Shown: positions 1-7,526, numbered from the stretch's first letter. The stretch: 17,778 bases of DNA from Sulfurospirillaceae bacterium (GCA_028705785.1 JAQWCT010000021.1:1-17778), one strand, 5' to 3'. Numbers and translations are program-made. Notes: generated by a model from the sequence alone, not told the origin.

Positions 1-35
1 ATTATGGAATTATGTAAGAAAATAAAAGGAATACT

Positions 36-455
36 ATGACAAGTGATTTTGTTAATCTTCTTAAAACAAAAGAGCTTAAAGCCACACCGCAAAGACTTTG
101 TGTTCTTAAAGAGCTAGAAAAAAAAATGCATCCAAGTATTGATGATTTGTATGAAGCACTAAGAAAAGAAAATCCTTCAATGTCATTGGCGACAGTTTAT
201 AAAAATATAGGGGCATTAAAAGAAAAAGGACTTGTAATAGAGGTAAATATTGCTGATGGCAAGATGCGTTACGATATTTACACTAAACCGCATATTCATC
301 TTTTTTGTCAACAGTGTCATTCTATTTGTGATATGGATTATAATGAAGATCTTTTTGATTATCAAGTCAAGTTAGAAAAAAATCAAAAAATAGAAATAAA
401 CAGATTAGATATTATGGCAACAACGAAAGATTGTAAGTTTTGCCGAAAGTCATAG
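36..455 (+). CDS. perR: Peroxide-responsive Fur-family repressor PerR
   Basis: This is a 139-residue metal-dependent DNA-binding repressor of the Fur family. The N-terminal winged helix (about 1-80) includes the recognition region around SLATVYKN (50-57). The C-terminal half carries the metal sites. All five residues of the regulatory site of Bacillus subtilis PerR (H37, D85, H91, H93, D104) are matched at a constant offset of five: H32, D80, H86, H88 and D99. Aspartate rather than glutamate at the last position favours PerR over Fur. The structural zinc site is formed by C91/C94 (CQQC) and C133/C136 (CKFC). In this family Fe-catalysed oxidation of the regulatory histidines by peroxide releases DNA. 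The gene converges on ahpC, a typical PerR target. AAAGGA at 25-30 precedes the ATG. Only 35 bases lie upstream, so its own promoter cannot be judged. PerR is well supported over Fur or Zur. Confidence 0.92.
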   Translation: MTSDFVNLLKTKELKATPQRLCVLKELEKKMHPSIDDLYEALRKENPSMSLATVYKNIGALKEKGLVIEVNIADGKMRYDIYTKPHIHLFCQQCHSICDMDYNEDLFDYQVKLEKNQKIEINRLDIMATTKDCKFCRKS

Positions 456-480
456 AGAGAGGATATTTATCCCCCTCTAT
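452..480. terminator. Imperfect hairpin between convergent perR and ahpC
   Basis: ATAGAG at 452-457 pairs with CTCTAT at 475-480, and GGATA/TATCC (461-465/468-472) can form an inner stem, with mismatches between them. It starts inside the perR stop codon and ends just before the ahpC stop, where a shared terminator is expected. There is no clear T-run on either side, so the call is moderate. Confidence 0.45.
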
Positions 481-487
481 GTGCTAC

Positions 488-1084
488 TTATAGTTTATCA
501 GAATGATGTGCCAGATAATCTGCTACACCCTCAGTATTTGCTTTCATGCCCTCATCACCTTTTTGCCAACCAGCAGGACAAACCTCGCCGTACTCATTTG
601 TAAAAAGCATAGTATCTATCATACGAATCATTTCATCAATATTTCTTCCAAGTGGTAAATCATTAATAACAGCGTGTCGTACTGTGCCATCTTTGTCTAT
701 TAAAAAAGAGCCACGAAGCGCAACACCTTCCTTAAATAGAACATCGTAATCCTTTGAGATTTGCTTAGTGATGTCTGCTACAAGAGGAAATCTCACTTGA
801 CCGATGCCGCCTTGATTCACAGGTGTATTTTTCCATGCAAAGTGTGAAAATTGTGAGTCAACAGATATCCCTATGACATTAATACCACGGTTTTTAAACT
901 CATCTAATCTTTTATCAAAAGCAATAATTTCTGAAGGACATACAAAAGTAAAGTCTAAAGGATAGAAGAATAAAACAGTTCCTTTTGTACCAAAATTTTC
1001 ATAAAGATTGAAATTATCGACAATTTGATTGTCACCTAAAACTGCGGTTGCTGTAAAATTTGGTGCTTTATTGGTTACTAACAT
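488..1084 (-). CDS. ahpC: Alkyl hydroperoxide reductase, typical 2-Cys peroxiredoxin AhpC
   Basis: This is a 198-residue cytoplasmic peroxiredoxin of the AhpC/Prx1 class, which reduces hydrogen peroxide, organic hydroperoxides and peroxynitrite. The peroxidatic cysteine is C49 in the motif DFTFVCPSE (44-52); the resolving cysteine is C169 in VCPAGW. A GGIG motif sits at 92-95, and the C-terminus has YL (190-191) where over-oxidation-sensitive enzymes carry YF. Length and sequence match Campylobacter AhpC, which is recycled by thioredoxin in organisms lacking AhpF; no ahpF lies nearby. The start follows an AGGGG ribosome-binding site (complement of 1091-1095). It is convergent with perR and downstream of the chemoreceptor gene on the same strand, but has its own -10 element at 1122-1127. 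PerR repression is likely from context, though I could not see a convincing PerR box. Confidence 0.95.
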   Translation of the reverse strand: MLVTNKAPNFTATAVLGDNQIVDNFNLYENFGTKGTVLFFYPLDFTFVCPSEIIAFDKRLDEFKNRGINVIGISVDSQFSHFAWKNTPVNQGGIGQVRFPLVADITKQISKDYDVLFKEGVALRGSFLIDKDGTVRHAVINDLPLGRNIDEMIRMIDTMLFTNEYGEVCPAGWQKGDEGMKANTEGVADYLAHHSDKL

Positions 1085-1121
1085 AAATGACCCCTATATA
1101 AGAATTTTTATTTGTACGGAA

Positions 1122-1127
1122 ATTATA
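1122..1127 (-). promoter_or_regulatory. -10 element of ahpC
   Basis: On the minus strand this reads TATAAT, 37 bases upstream of the ahpC ATG, with a T-rich tract further upstream as is usual for Epsilonproteobacterial sigma70 promoters. No good -35 hexamer is visible. Confidence 0.55.
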
Positions 1128-1181
1128 CAGCTTCTTTTAAAAAATACTTTAAAATAATAGGACTAATTTTATCCAATAAGC

Positions 1182-3152
1182 TTATGTTCTAAATTCACCC
1201 AATTTACTATTAAGATGCTCAGTCATTTTACTTAAATGTTCAGCAGCTCCTGCAATTTCTTCCACACTTCTGCTATTTTCACTTGAAATTTTGTTAATTT
1301 CACTAATTTTAGTAATGATATGTTCAATATCATTGCCTGTTTGAACATAACTATCAACGGTATGTTCTGTTACTTTAGTTACTGCATCAATAATTTTGAA
1401 AGTATCTTTCAAGCTATTTTCTACACCATTAGCCGTAAGCGCTAGTTCTTCAATTTTTTTAGAGTTACTTCCCATTTGCTCACTAGAATCCATAATGGAC
1501 TGAACAATCACATTAATTGTTGCATTGATTTCAACAAGGCTTTTTTGAGTCCTCTCTGCAAGTTTTCGTACTTCATCTGCAACAACGGCAAAGCCTCGTC
1601 CATGTTCTCCTGCACGAGCAGCTTCAATAGCAGCATTAAGTGCTAAAAGGTTAGTCTGGTCAGCAATATCACTAATAACCGTTAAAACATTTTTAACTTG
1701 TTCTGCATCTGTACTTAGTTGCTGAACTTTTGATGCTAATTCAATTTCAATTGCAGAACTTTTTTGTATTTCTTGCGTAAGCTCAGCAACAGATCTACTC
1801 GCATTATGAAGTGAATCATTAGCTTTTGACATATCCTCTTTGCCATGTTTAGCTTGTTCAATTGATAAAGACATTTCTCTTTGGATTTGGCTAGCTTTAG
1901 TCGTTGTGTCATTAACAATAGAGGTTGATTTTTCAACCAGTTTTTCAACTTGTAGTGATGTTGTTGAAAGTTCATGAGAAATAGAGGAGTTTTCACTAGA
2001 AAGCGCTTTAGCATCACTAATTAAAGATCTTACTTTATCAATAAAATGGTTGATTTGCTCACTTGCTTGTGCTATTTCATCATTACCTGTGATTTTGAGT
2101 TTTCGTGTTAAATCACCATCGCCACTTGAAAGCTCTTTTGCTTTTTCGATGAGATTATTTAGCGGTTTCGTAACTAATTTATTAATAGCAATCCAAATAA
2201 TGACTAACATAATAAGTGTTATAAAAATTGAAACATAAATAAGTCTTTTGCGTAAATTATCATTAGCTGCTTGAAAATCACTTACATTAGCTTTTCCTAC
2301 AAGTACCCAGTCCCATTTTTCACATGTCGTAAAACTGATGATTTTATCTTGACCGTCTTCAACAACACGAAGCGTACCAATTTTCTCTTCTAAAATTTTT
2401 TTATCAATATCAGAAGTGATAATAGCGCCATCATTTTTAGGATGGACACTATAGGTTTTAGTTTTAGCATCAAGAGCATAAAAATAGCCATTTTCACCTA
2501 TTTTCATTTTAATGACTTCATTTTTAAGTGTTTTGAGCCCCTCTGTGAAATTATATCCTATGAATAAAATGCCAACAACTTTGTTATCTTCTATAATGGG
2601 CGTATAAGAAGTAATATAATTTTTACCAAATAATTTTGCTGCACCAATATATTTTTGCTTTTTTGTAACAAGATCATAGGCAGGACTTTTCTTTCCTAAA
2701 AATGTACCCATAGCTCTACTTCCATCTTCTTTTTTAAGAGAAGTTGAGATACGCACAAAATCATCTCCACTTGCTGCAAATACAGTGGCTACAGCGCCTG
2801 TGAGGTCAGTAAATGCTTCTACTTTCGCGAAATTATTATTAAGAGTAAAGCCACCTGAAGATAGAAGTGGCGTATCAACACCATTGACTTTTATTTTTTC
2901 ATCAGGATTAACATAAAAATCGCCGAAACCAGATTCAAAAATAACAGCAAGTTTTGTTGCCATATCCTCAAGAGAGCCATTATAAATTTTCGTTGTTTGT
3001 TTGAGACTATCGACTTCGGTTTCTATTTTACTTTCTATTTGATTGTTAATATAGTTACTAAGATAGATGCTAATATAAGAAATAAAAGTAACCATAGAAA
3101 TAGAAACTATTAAGACTTGAATTATTGTTACTTTTTTTGCCAATGAATTCAT
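1182..3152 (-). CDS. Methyl-accepting chemotaxis protein with periplasmic Cache sensor
   Basis: This is a 656-residue transmembrane chemoreceptor. The order is a short cytoplasmic N-terminus, TM1 about 8-32, a roughly 270-residue periplasmic sensor (33-301), TM2 about 302-325, a HAMP linker (about 325-378), and a coiled-coil signalling domain. The hairpin tip (about 492-535) contains the conserved DQTNLLALNAAIEAARAGE and GRGFAVVADEVRKLAE motifs that contact CheA and CheW. The sensor resembles double Cache (Cache_3-Cache_2 type), with segments such as GTFLGKKSPAY and VVGILFIGYN. The C-terminus ends LGEFRT, with no CheR/CheB-docking pentapeptide. The start follows AAGGGGA. The ligand cannot be read from the sequence. 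A single cysteine (C277) lies in the sensor, and there is no PAS or haem motif. It sits between ahpC and divergent fdxA. Confidence 0.93.
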   Translation of the reverse strand: MNSLAKKVTIIQVLIVSISMVTFISYISIYLSNYINNQIESKIETEVDSLKQTTKIYNGSLEDMATKLAVIFESGFGDFYVNPDEKIKVNGVDTPLLSSGGFTLNNNFAKVEAFTDLTGAVATVFAASGDDFVRISTSLKKEDGSRAMGTFLGKKSPAYDLVTKKQKYIGAAKLFGKNYITSYTPIIEDNKVVGILFIGYNFTEGLKTLKNEVIKMKIGENGYFYALDAKTKTYSVHPKNDGAIITSDIDKKILEEKIGTLRVVEDGQDKIISFTTCEKWDWVLVGKANVSDFQAANDNLRKRLIYVSIFITLIMLVIIWIAINKLVTKPLNNLIEKAKELSSGDGDLTRKLKITGNDEIAQASEQINHFIDKVRSLISDAKALSSENSSISHELSTTSLQVEKLVEKSTSIVNDTTTKASQIQREMSLSIEQAKHGKEDMSKANDSLHNASRSVAELTQEIQKSSAIEIELASKVQQLSTDAEQVKNVLTVISDIADQTNLLALNAAIEAARAGEHGRGFAVVADEVRKLAERTQKSLVEINATINVIVQSIMDSSEQMGSNSKKIEELALTANGVENSLKDTFKIIDAVTKVTEHTVDSYVQTGNDIEHIITKISEINKISSENSRSVEEIAGAAEHLSKMTEHLNSKLGEFRT

Positions 3153-3178
3153 ATTTTTCCCCTTGAATATATCATAAT

Positions 3179-3184
3179 ATTATA
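3179..3184 (-). promoter_or_regulatory. -10 element of the chemoreceptor gene
   Basis: On the minus strand this reads TATAAT, 26 bases upstream of the chemoreceptor ATG. It overlaps the 10-bp palindrome ATAATATTAT (3174-3183), which could be an operator for an AT-preferring regulator. I saw no sigma28-type element in acceptable spacing. Confidence 0.5.
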
Positions 3185-3285
3185 ATACGGAAAAAAACCT
3201 TTTACCGTCTTTAAATTTTATTAACCTTTTATAAAAATTGAGTTTAATGCCACTTTCAATTTAGTTTCGATATAGTTTTCATTAC

Positions 3286-3291
3286 TATAAA
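3286..3291 (+). promoter_or_regulatory. -10 element of fdxA
   Basis: TATAAA lies 25 bases upstream of the fdxA start, preceded by a T-rich stretch (about 3258-3284) of the kind that replaces a -35 box in this phylum. The transcript leader would be about 20 bases and contain AAGGAG. Confidence 0.55.
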
Positions 3292-3316
3292 AACAACCAA
3301 AATTAAGGAGAAAAAA

Positions 3317-3601
3317 ATGGCAGTAAAAATTACCGATATTTGTATATCATGTGGCGCCTGTATTGATGAGTGCCCAGTTGAAGCGATTGTAGATGATAGT
3401 GATAACCCAACGGGTGCAGACATTTATTATGTATATGCAGACAAGTGTGTTGAGTGTGTAGGTCATCATGATGCTCCAGCATGTGCAGAAGCATGTCCAA
3501 CTGAAGGCTGTATCGTTTGGGATGCTCCATTTGCAGGACAACCAAGTCGTGAAGAGATTGGTGCAGATATGAGAACTGGCACAACGGCTTGTGCTGAATA
3601 A
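3317..3601 (+). CDS. fdxA: 2[4Fe-4S] ferredoxin FdxA
   Basis: This 94-residue soluble electron carrier binds two [4Fe-4S] clusters. The first motif is C9-x2-C12-x2-C15-x3-C19-P; the second is C44-x2-C47-x8-C56-x3-C60-P, the enlarged spacing of the Allochromatium-type ferredoxins. A further cysteine, C65, and a tail of about 30 residues follow. The sequence closely resembles what I recall of Campylobacter jejuni FdxA, which is iron-induced, contributes to aerotolerance and lies directly divergent from ahpC. Here a chemoreceptor gene separates the two. AAGGAG at 3305-3310 sets the ATG. The gene is monocistronic, bounded by its own promoter and a strong terminator. The redox partner is not visible; pyruvate or 2-oxoglutarate:acceptor oxidoreductases are usual partners in the phylum. 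Confidence 0.92.
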   Translation: MAVKITDICISCGACIDECPVEAIVDDSDNPTGADIYYVYADKCVECVGHHDAPACAEACPTEGCIVWDAPFAGQPSREEIGADMRTGTTACAE

Positions 3602-3606
3602 CAATC

Positions 3607-3642
3607 AATAAAAGAGGTTAATTCCTCTTTTATTTTATTTTT
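3607..3642 (+). terminator. Rho-independent terminator of fdxA
   Basis: An 11-bp perfect stem (3607-3617 with 3624-3634, core AAAAGAGG/CCTCTTTT) closes a 6-base loop TTAATT and runs into TTTTATTTTTTATT. It is the best terminator in the window and separates fdxA from the ndk operon. Confidence 0.9.
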
Positions 3643-3655
3643 TATTCAAAATTAA

Positions 3656-3684
3656 TTGATATTACATAAAAATTCTGCTATACT
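3656..3684 (+). promoter_or_regulatory. Sigma70 promoter of the ndk-rpmF-plsX-fabH operon
   Basis: A -35 TTGATA (3656-3661) and a -10 TATACT (3679-3684) are separated by exactly 17 bases. TG at 3676-3677 adds an extended -10. The leader to the ndk start is about 50 bases. This is the clearest sigma70 promoter in the window, in keeping with housekeeping genes downstream. Confidence 0.85.
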
Positions 3685-3740
3685 CCCAAGTTCTAAATTC
3701 TCAACAATATTTTTTATTAATCAAACCTTAGGAGATCATC

Positions 3741-4154
3741 GTGGAAAACACATTATCCATCATAAAACCAGACGCAGTAGCTAAAAATGTTATTGGAAAA
3801 ATCGTAGATAGATTCGAATCAAATGGCTTAAAAATCGCAGCTATGAAAAAAGTACAATTAAGTGAAGCAGACGCTGGCGCTTTTTATGCTGTACATGCTC
3901 ATAGACCATTTTTTGGTGAATTAGTAAAGTTTATGACAAGTGGTCCTGTTGTTATCATGGTTTTAGAAGGCGAAAATGCTGTCGCAAAAAATCGTGAGTT
4001 AATGGGTGCTACCAATCCTAAAGAAGCTACAGCTGGTACTATTCGCGCAGATTTTGCAGAGAGTATTGATGCAAATGCAGTTCATGGTAGTGATAGTGCT
4101 GAAAATGCAAAAATTGAAATTGACTTCTTTTTTGCAAGAAGAGAAATCGTTTAA
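3741..4154 (+). CDS. ndk: Nucleoside diphosphate kinase
   Basis: This 137-residue enzyme transfers the gamma phosphate of ATP to nucleoside diphosphates through a phosphohistidine. The catalytic histidine is H115 in NAVHGSDS (112-119), and the N-terminal ENTLSIIKPDAV carries the conserved lysine K9. HRPFFGELV (54-62) and TNPKEATAGTIR (91-102) are further family signatures. The length is normal for bacterial Ndk. It begins with GTG, set by AGGAG at 3730-3734, six bases upstream. It is the first gene of a five-gene operon, with only three bases between its stop and the next start. Confidence 0.97.
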   Translation: MENTLSIIKPDAVAKNVIGKIVDRFESNGLKIAAMKKVQLSEADAGAFYAVHAHRPFFGELVKFMTSGPVVIMVLEGENAVAKNRELMGATNPKEATAGTIRADFAESIDANAVHGSDSAENAKIEIDFFFARREIV

Positions 4155-4157
4155 TTA

Positions 4158-4526
4158 ATGCAGATCGAGTTCAAAAAAATTCCAACAACAGGTGTTCATT
4201 TTGAAGTCTCACTAGGAGACATCACCGTTGTGGGCAATGCTACAAAAATAGATAAGACAATGGTTCGTGTTGATGGCACTATGTGTGGGACAGTTTTTCA
4301 TGCGTGTGATAGATGTGCGACAGAGTTTACTCTCAAGGTAGATGAAAAGGTTGAGGTCTTTGCCAGCGATGGTCTTTATGATGACAAGAGTGGAGAAGAT
4401 CTTTTAAATATAGTAGAATTTTTTGATGGTTCAATAAATTTCGATACAATACTTCAAAGTGAATTAGAAGCTTTGAGGAGTGATTACCACTACTGTGGTG
4501 GTTGCGAACAAATACAAGGAGTATAA
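4158..4526 (+). CDS. DUF177/YceD-family protein linked to 23S rRNA and L32
   Basis: This is a 122-residue protein of the DUF177 (YceD) family, nearly always encoded just before rpmF. Family members have been linked to accumulation of 23S rRNA, but the biochemical role is not settled. Two cysteine pairs are visible: C50/C53 (CDRC), the family signature, and C113/C116 (CGGC) near the C-terminus; together they could bind a metal. The middle (about 65-100) is acidic. No membrane segment or signal peptide is present. It starts three bases after ndk with no strong ribosome-binding site, suggesting translational coupling, and ends one base before the rpmF ATG. The assignment rests on the cysteine motif and position as much as on overall sequence. 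Confidence 0.8.
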   Translation: MQIEFKKIPTTGVHFEVSLGDITVVGNATKIDKTMVRVDGTMCGTVFHACDRCATEFTLKVDEKVEVFASDGLYDDKSGEDLLNIVEFFDGSINFDTILQSELEALRSDYHYCGGCEQIQGV

Positions 4527-4527
4527 A

Positions 4528-4680
4528 ATGGCAGTTCCAAAGAGACGCGTAAGTAAAACAAGAGCAGCAAAGAGAAGAACACACTACACAGTAACACTTC
4601 CCGTGCCAGTAAAAGACAGTGATGGTACATGGAAAATGCCTCACAGAATTAACAAAACAACAGGCGAATACAAAAGCTAG
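4528..4680 (+). CDS. rpmF: 50S ribosomal protein L32
   Basis: This 50-residue basic protein of the large ribosomal subunit begins MAVPKRRVSKTRAAKRR, the normal L32 N-terminus. The reading frame is open upstream to an ATG at 4480, but that would add 16 residues lying inside the preceding gene. AAGGAG at 4516-4521, six bases before the ATG at 4528, fixes the start. It has no cysteines, so it is the zinc-independent form and unlike the CxxC-containing L32 of many bacteria. Its stop codon TAG is immediately followed by the plsX ATG. Confidence 0.96.
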   Translation: MAVPKRRVSKTRAAKRRTHYTVTLPVPVKDSDGTWKMPHRINKTTGEYKS

Positions 4681-5673
4681 ATGTTGACAATAGCAATTGA
4701 TGCGATGGGCGGTGACTTTGGTCCTGCCCCTATCATCGAAGGAACTATTCAAGCACTGAGAGAAAGAAAATTCAAAGCTTTGATTGTTGGTGACTCTTCA
4801 CAACTTAAACCCCTTATCCCATCAGAATATTTCGATAGAATCTCTTTTGTAGAATCAACTGATGTTTTAGACATGCACGAAGCAGCAACGAATGCTTTAA
4901 AGCGTAAAGAGACATCGATTTACAAAGCAGTTGACTTAGTAAGAGATAAATTGGCAGATGCAGTTGTTTCTGTAGGGCATAGTGGGGCAACGATGAGTTT
5001 AGCAACACTGAGGATAGGAAGACTTAAAGGTGTTTTAAGACCTGCTATCGCGACTATTATGCCAACAGCAGTTAATGGAAAACTCAGCCTTGTTCTCGAT
5101 GTCGGTGCTAATGTTGATTGCAAAGCTGAGCATTTAGCGCAGTTTGCTATTATGGGTGAAGCCTATGCTAAAGATGTTTTAAAAGTCCCCAGACCTAAAG
5201 TCGGACTTCTCTCCAATGGAGAAGAAGAGAGCAAAGGAAATGAGGTTAGCAAAGAAGCCTATAGCCTTTTGCGTGAATTGGATAGTTTTGTGGGTAATGT
5301 TGAGGGTAATAATGTTTTTGATGGCTCTGTTGATGTCATTGTTTGTGATGGTTTTGTAGGTAATATCCTACTTAAAACCAGTGAAGGTGTTGCAGATTCT
5401 ATCACTAAGATTATTAAACAAAATGTGAGAAGGTCTCCATTAGCGATTGCTGGAGCTGTGTTGATGCGTAAAGTTTTTAGCGTGCTTAAAAAGCAAGTTG
5501 ATTATGCTGAATATGGTGGGGCACCACTTATTGGCATTAATGGCTGTGCTATTATTGGACATGGTAAAAGTAATGCTAAAGCGGTTAAAAATGCTATTTT
5601 TCAGGCCATTAATTTTTCAAGTTCAAACATTAATTCTGATATTGAACAACGATTAGCAATATTAGAGAAATAA
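4681..5673 (+). CDS. plsX: Phosphate acyltransferase PlsX
   Basis: This 330-residue peripheral-membrane enzyme converts acyl-ACP and phosphate to acyl-phosphate, the donor used by PlsY in phospholipid synthesis. Family signatures run the length of the protein: IAIDAMGGDFGP (4-15), VGHSGATMS (98-106), DVGANVDCK (140-148), SNGEEESKGNE, and VCDGFVGNILLKTSEG toward the C-terminus. Length is normal. The ATG directly abuts the rpmF stop with no evident ribosome-binding site, so translation is probably coupled to L32. It is followed eight bases later by fabH. The partner enzyme PlsY is encoded at 14027-14653. Confidence 0.97.
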   Translation: MLTIAIDAMGGDFGPAPIIEGTIQALRERKFKALIVGDSSQLKPLIPSEYFDRISFVESTDVLDMHEAATNALKRKETSIYKAVDLVRDKLADAVVSVGHSGATMSLATLRIGRLKGVLRPAIATIMPTAVNGKLSLVLDVGANVDCKAEHLAQFAIMGEAYAKDVLKVPRPKVGLLSNGEEESKGNEVSKEAYSLLRELDSFVGNVEGNNVFDGSVDVIVCDGFVGNILLKTSEGVADSITKIIKQNVRRSPLAIAGAVLMRKVFSVLKKQVDYAEYGGAPLIGINGCAIIGHGKSNAKAVKNAIFQAINFSSSNINSDIEQRLAILEK

Positions 5674-5681
5674 AGGAATTT

Positions 5682-6677
5682 ATGGTGTATGCATCTTTGA
5701 AATCTATTGGTGGCTATGCTCCCACACATATTCTTACAAATGCTGATCTTGAAAAGATGGTAGATACTGATGATGAGTGGATAAAAAAACGAACAGGCAT
5801 TGAAGAGAGACGCATCGCATCAAGTGAAGAAGATACGAGTGATTTAGGCGTAAAAGCCGCTCTTTTAGCTATTGAAAGGGCAGGTATTGATAAAAGTGAA
5901 ATAGATATGATTATCTGCGCTACTTTATCACCAGATTATTTATGTATGCCCTCAACGGCATGTGTGATTGCTGGAAAACTTGATATCCAAAATGTTATGG
6001 CATTCGATATCAGTGCAGCGTGTAGTGGTTTTGTTTATATGCTTTCGATGGCAAAAGCCTTTATAGAATCAGGCGCTAAAAAAAATATTTTACTTATTGG
6101 TGCGGAAAAAATTAGTAGTGTTGTAGATTATACCGATCGGGGTACATGTATCTTATTTGGCGATGGCGCAGGCGCTGCAATTATTAGTGTTACTCATGAT
6201 AAAAATGAAGCCATCCTTGATGTTCATGCATCTGCTGATGGAAGATATGGTGATTTACTCATTACTCCTGGTTGCGGTTCTAAATACCCCTGTTCACAAG
6301 AAACTTTGGATAATAGACTCAATTTTATCAAGATGAGTGGCAATGATGTTTATAAGATAGCCGTTAGAACATTGACTAATGATGTTATTGATATTTTAGA
6401 AACAAATAATCTTGATGTTTCACAAATTGACCATTTTATTCCTCATCAAGCTAATCTTAGGATTATAGAAGCTGTGCGTTCTAAGCTCAATTTTCCTATT
6501 GAAAAAACCGTTTTAACGGTTGCAAAATATGGCAATACCTCAGCAGCATCCATTCCTATGGCGATTAACGATGCTTACGAAGAAGGTCGTATCAAAAAAG
6601 GTGATTTGATGCTTTTAGATACTTTCGGTGGTGGATTTACATGGGCAAGTGCGCTCGTGAGATTTGGTGGTAACTAG
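5682..6677 (+). CDS. fabH: 3-oxoacyl-ACP synthase III FabH
   Basis: This 331-residue condensing enzyme starts fatty-acid synthesis by joining acetyl-CoA and malonyl-ACP. The catalytic triad is visible: C114 in SAACSGF, H255 in PHQANLRI and N285 in YGNTSAAS. WIKKRTGIEERR (33-44) and the glycine-rich TFGGGFTWAS near the C-terminus are further signatures. AAGGA at 5673-5677 precedes the ATG by four bases; GTG at 5685 is an alternative start one codon later. It is the last gene of the ndk operon, and its TAG stop lies inside a 24-bp perfect palindrome. Confidence 0.97.
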   Translation: MVYASLKSIGGYAPTHILTNADLEKMVDTDDEWIKKRTGIEERRIASSEEDTSDLGVKAALLAIERAGIDKSEIDMIICATLSPDYLCMPSTACVIAGKLDIQNVMAFDISAACSGFVYMLSMAKAFIESGAKKNILLIGAEKISSVVDYTDRGTCILFGDGAGAAIISVTHDKNEAILDVHASADGRYGDLLITPGCGSKYPCSQETLDNRLNFIKMSGNDVYKIAVRTLTNDVIDILETNNLDVSQIDHFIPHQANLRIIEAVRSKLNFPIEKTVLTVAKYGNTSAASIPMAINDAYEEGRIKKGDLMLLDTFGGGFTWASALVRFGGN

Positions 6678-6696
6678 GCTTACATGTAAGCCTAGT
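6673..6696. terminator. 24-bp perfect palindrome between convergent fabH and tyrA
   Basis: The left half ACTAGGCTTACA (6673-6684) is followed at once by its reverse complement (6685-6696), with no unpaired centre. It contains the fabH stop codon and ends two bases before the tyrA stop. Position suggests a bidirectional terminator, but neither side has a good T-run. The central CTTACATGTAAG also occurs elsewhere in the window. Confidence 0.6.
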
Positions 6697-6698
6697 AT

Positions 6699-7526
6699 CT
6701 AAAGAATTTTATGCAGTGTTGTCGCTTTACTCATCCACGCTTCTAAACTCTTCCAATCATTTTCTTCAATCATTTTTTTAGATTTTTCAAGTTCTTTTTC
6801 AAAGAGCGTAATAGAGTTTAAAATATTTTCCTTGTTTTGCTTAAAGATGTCTGCCCACATTTGAGGAGAACTTTTTGCAACCCTACTCATGTCTTTAAAT
6901 CCACCCGCAGCAAGCAGTAAAATACTTTTAGGATCTTCTTGTCCCATAACGCTATTTGCCAAAGCATAGCTGATAGCATGAGGTAAATGCGAGATAAAAG
7001 AAGCATGAGTATCATGCGAAATAGCATCCATAAAAACTATTTTCATGCCAATATGTGAAAAGATTTGAATGGCTCTATTTTTGTGCAAGTCACCGCTATT
7101 ATCAGTATCACAAAGAACAACGATTTTGTCATGATAAAGATTTTGAATCGCTGCGCTTGGTCCAAATTTTTCAGTACCTGTCATGGGATGTGCTGCAATA
7201 AAATTTTCTCTAATTGAAGGAGGGGTAGATTTGAGAATTTCTTCTTTCGTACTTCCTAGGTCTATGATGGTTGTTTTTGGCGAAATATCTTGTAATTCTT
7301 GAAGGGCATTGATAATGCCTCCAACAGGAATAGCTAAAAAAATAACATCACAAGTTTTAATTTCTTTAAAAGAGACAATTTCATGAATGAGACCAAGTTT
7401 GAGAGCTTCTTCACAGTGGGTAAGATTATGATCGAACCCTAAAATTTTAGAGACTAATTTAGTGTTTTGGAGTGCCAAACCAAGAGAACCACCCATCAAT
7501 CCCAATCCAACAATACCGATTGTCAT
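6699..7526 (-). CDS. tyrA: Prephenate dehydrogenase
   Basis: This is a 275-residue NAD(P)-dependent enzyme of tyrosine synthesis, converting prephenate to 4-hydroxyphenylpyruvate. The Rossmann motif GLGLMGGSLG lies at 7-16. Substrate-site signatures HPMTGTE (113-119), SHLPHAIS (179-186) and GGFKDMSRVAKS follow. There is no ACT or chorismate mutase domain. A GTG at 7532 would add two residues, but it lies inside the ribosome-binding site AAGGAG (complement of 7532-7537), so the ATG at 7524-7526, five bases downstream of that site, is the start. The gene is divergent from bamA, a pairing I recall also in Campylobacter jejuni. It converges on fabH. Confidence 0.95.
   Translation of the reverse strand: MTIGIVGLGLMGGSLGLALQNTKLVSKILGFDHNLTHCEEALKLGLIHEIVSFKEIKTCDVIFLAIPVGGIINALQELQDISPKTTIIDLGSTKEEILKSTPPSIRENFIAAHPMTGTEKFGPSAAIQNLYHDKIVVLCDTDNSGDLHKNRAIQIFSHIGMKIVFMDAISHDTHASFISHLPHAISYALANSVMGQEDPKSILLLAAGGFKDMSRVAKSSPQMWADIFKQNKENILNSITLFEKELEKSKKMIEENDWKSLEAWMSKATTLHKIL

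Noticed and set aside
1..13. ATTATGGAATTAT upstream of perR as a PerR box
   Set aside because: The two arms are direct rather than inverted copies, and too little upstream sequence is present to judge.
1085..1181. Terminator of the chemoreceptor gene or a PerR box before ahpC
   Set aside because: Only a three-base-pair GGA/TCC stem can be drawn and no 7-1-7 inverted repeat is visible, so neither is supported.
3330..3608. Long antisense reading frames opposite fdxA (two minus-strand frames of 85-92 codons)
   Set aside because: They lie wholly opposite a clear ferredoxin, have no ribosome-binding site, and their proteins are low-complexity in Cys, His and Leu, as expected from complementing ferredoxin codons.
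4480..4527. N-terminal extension of rpmF
   Set aside because: It lies within the preceding DUF177 gene. The L32 N-terminus MAVPKRR and AAGGAG place the start at 4528.
4333..4752. Minus-strand frame of 139 codons across the DUF177-rpmF-plsX junction
   Set aside because: It spans the ends of three well-supported genes on the opposite strand and has a cysteine- and histidine-rich composition typical of an antisense shadow.
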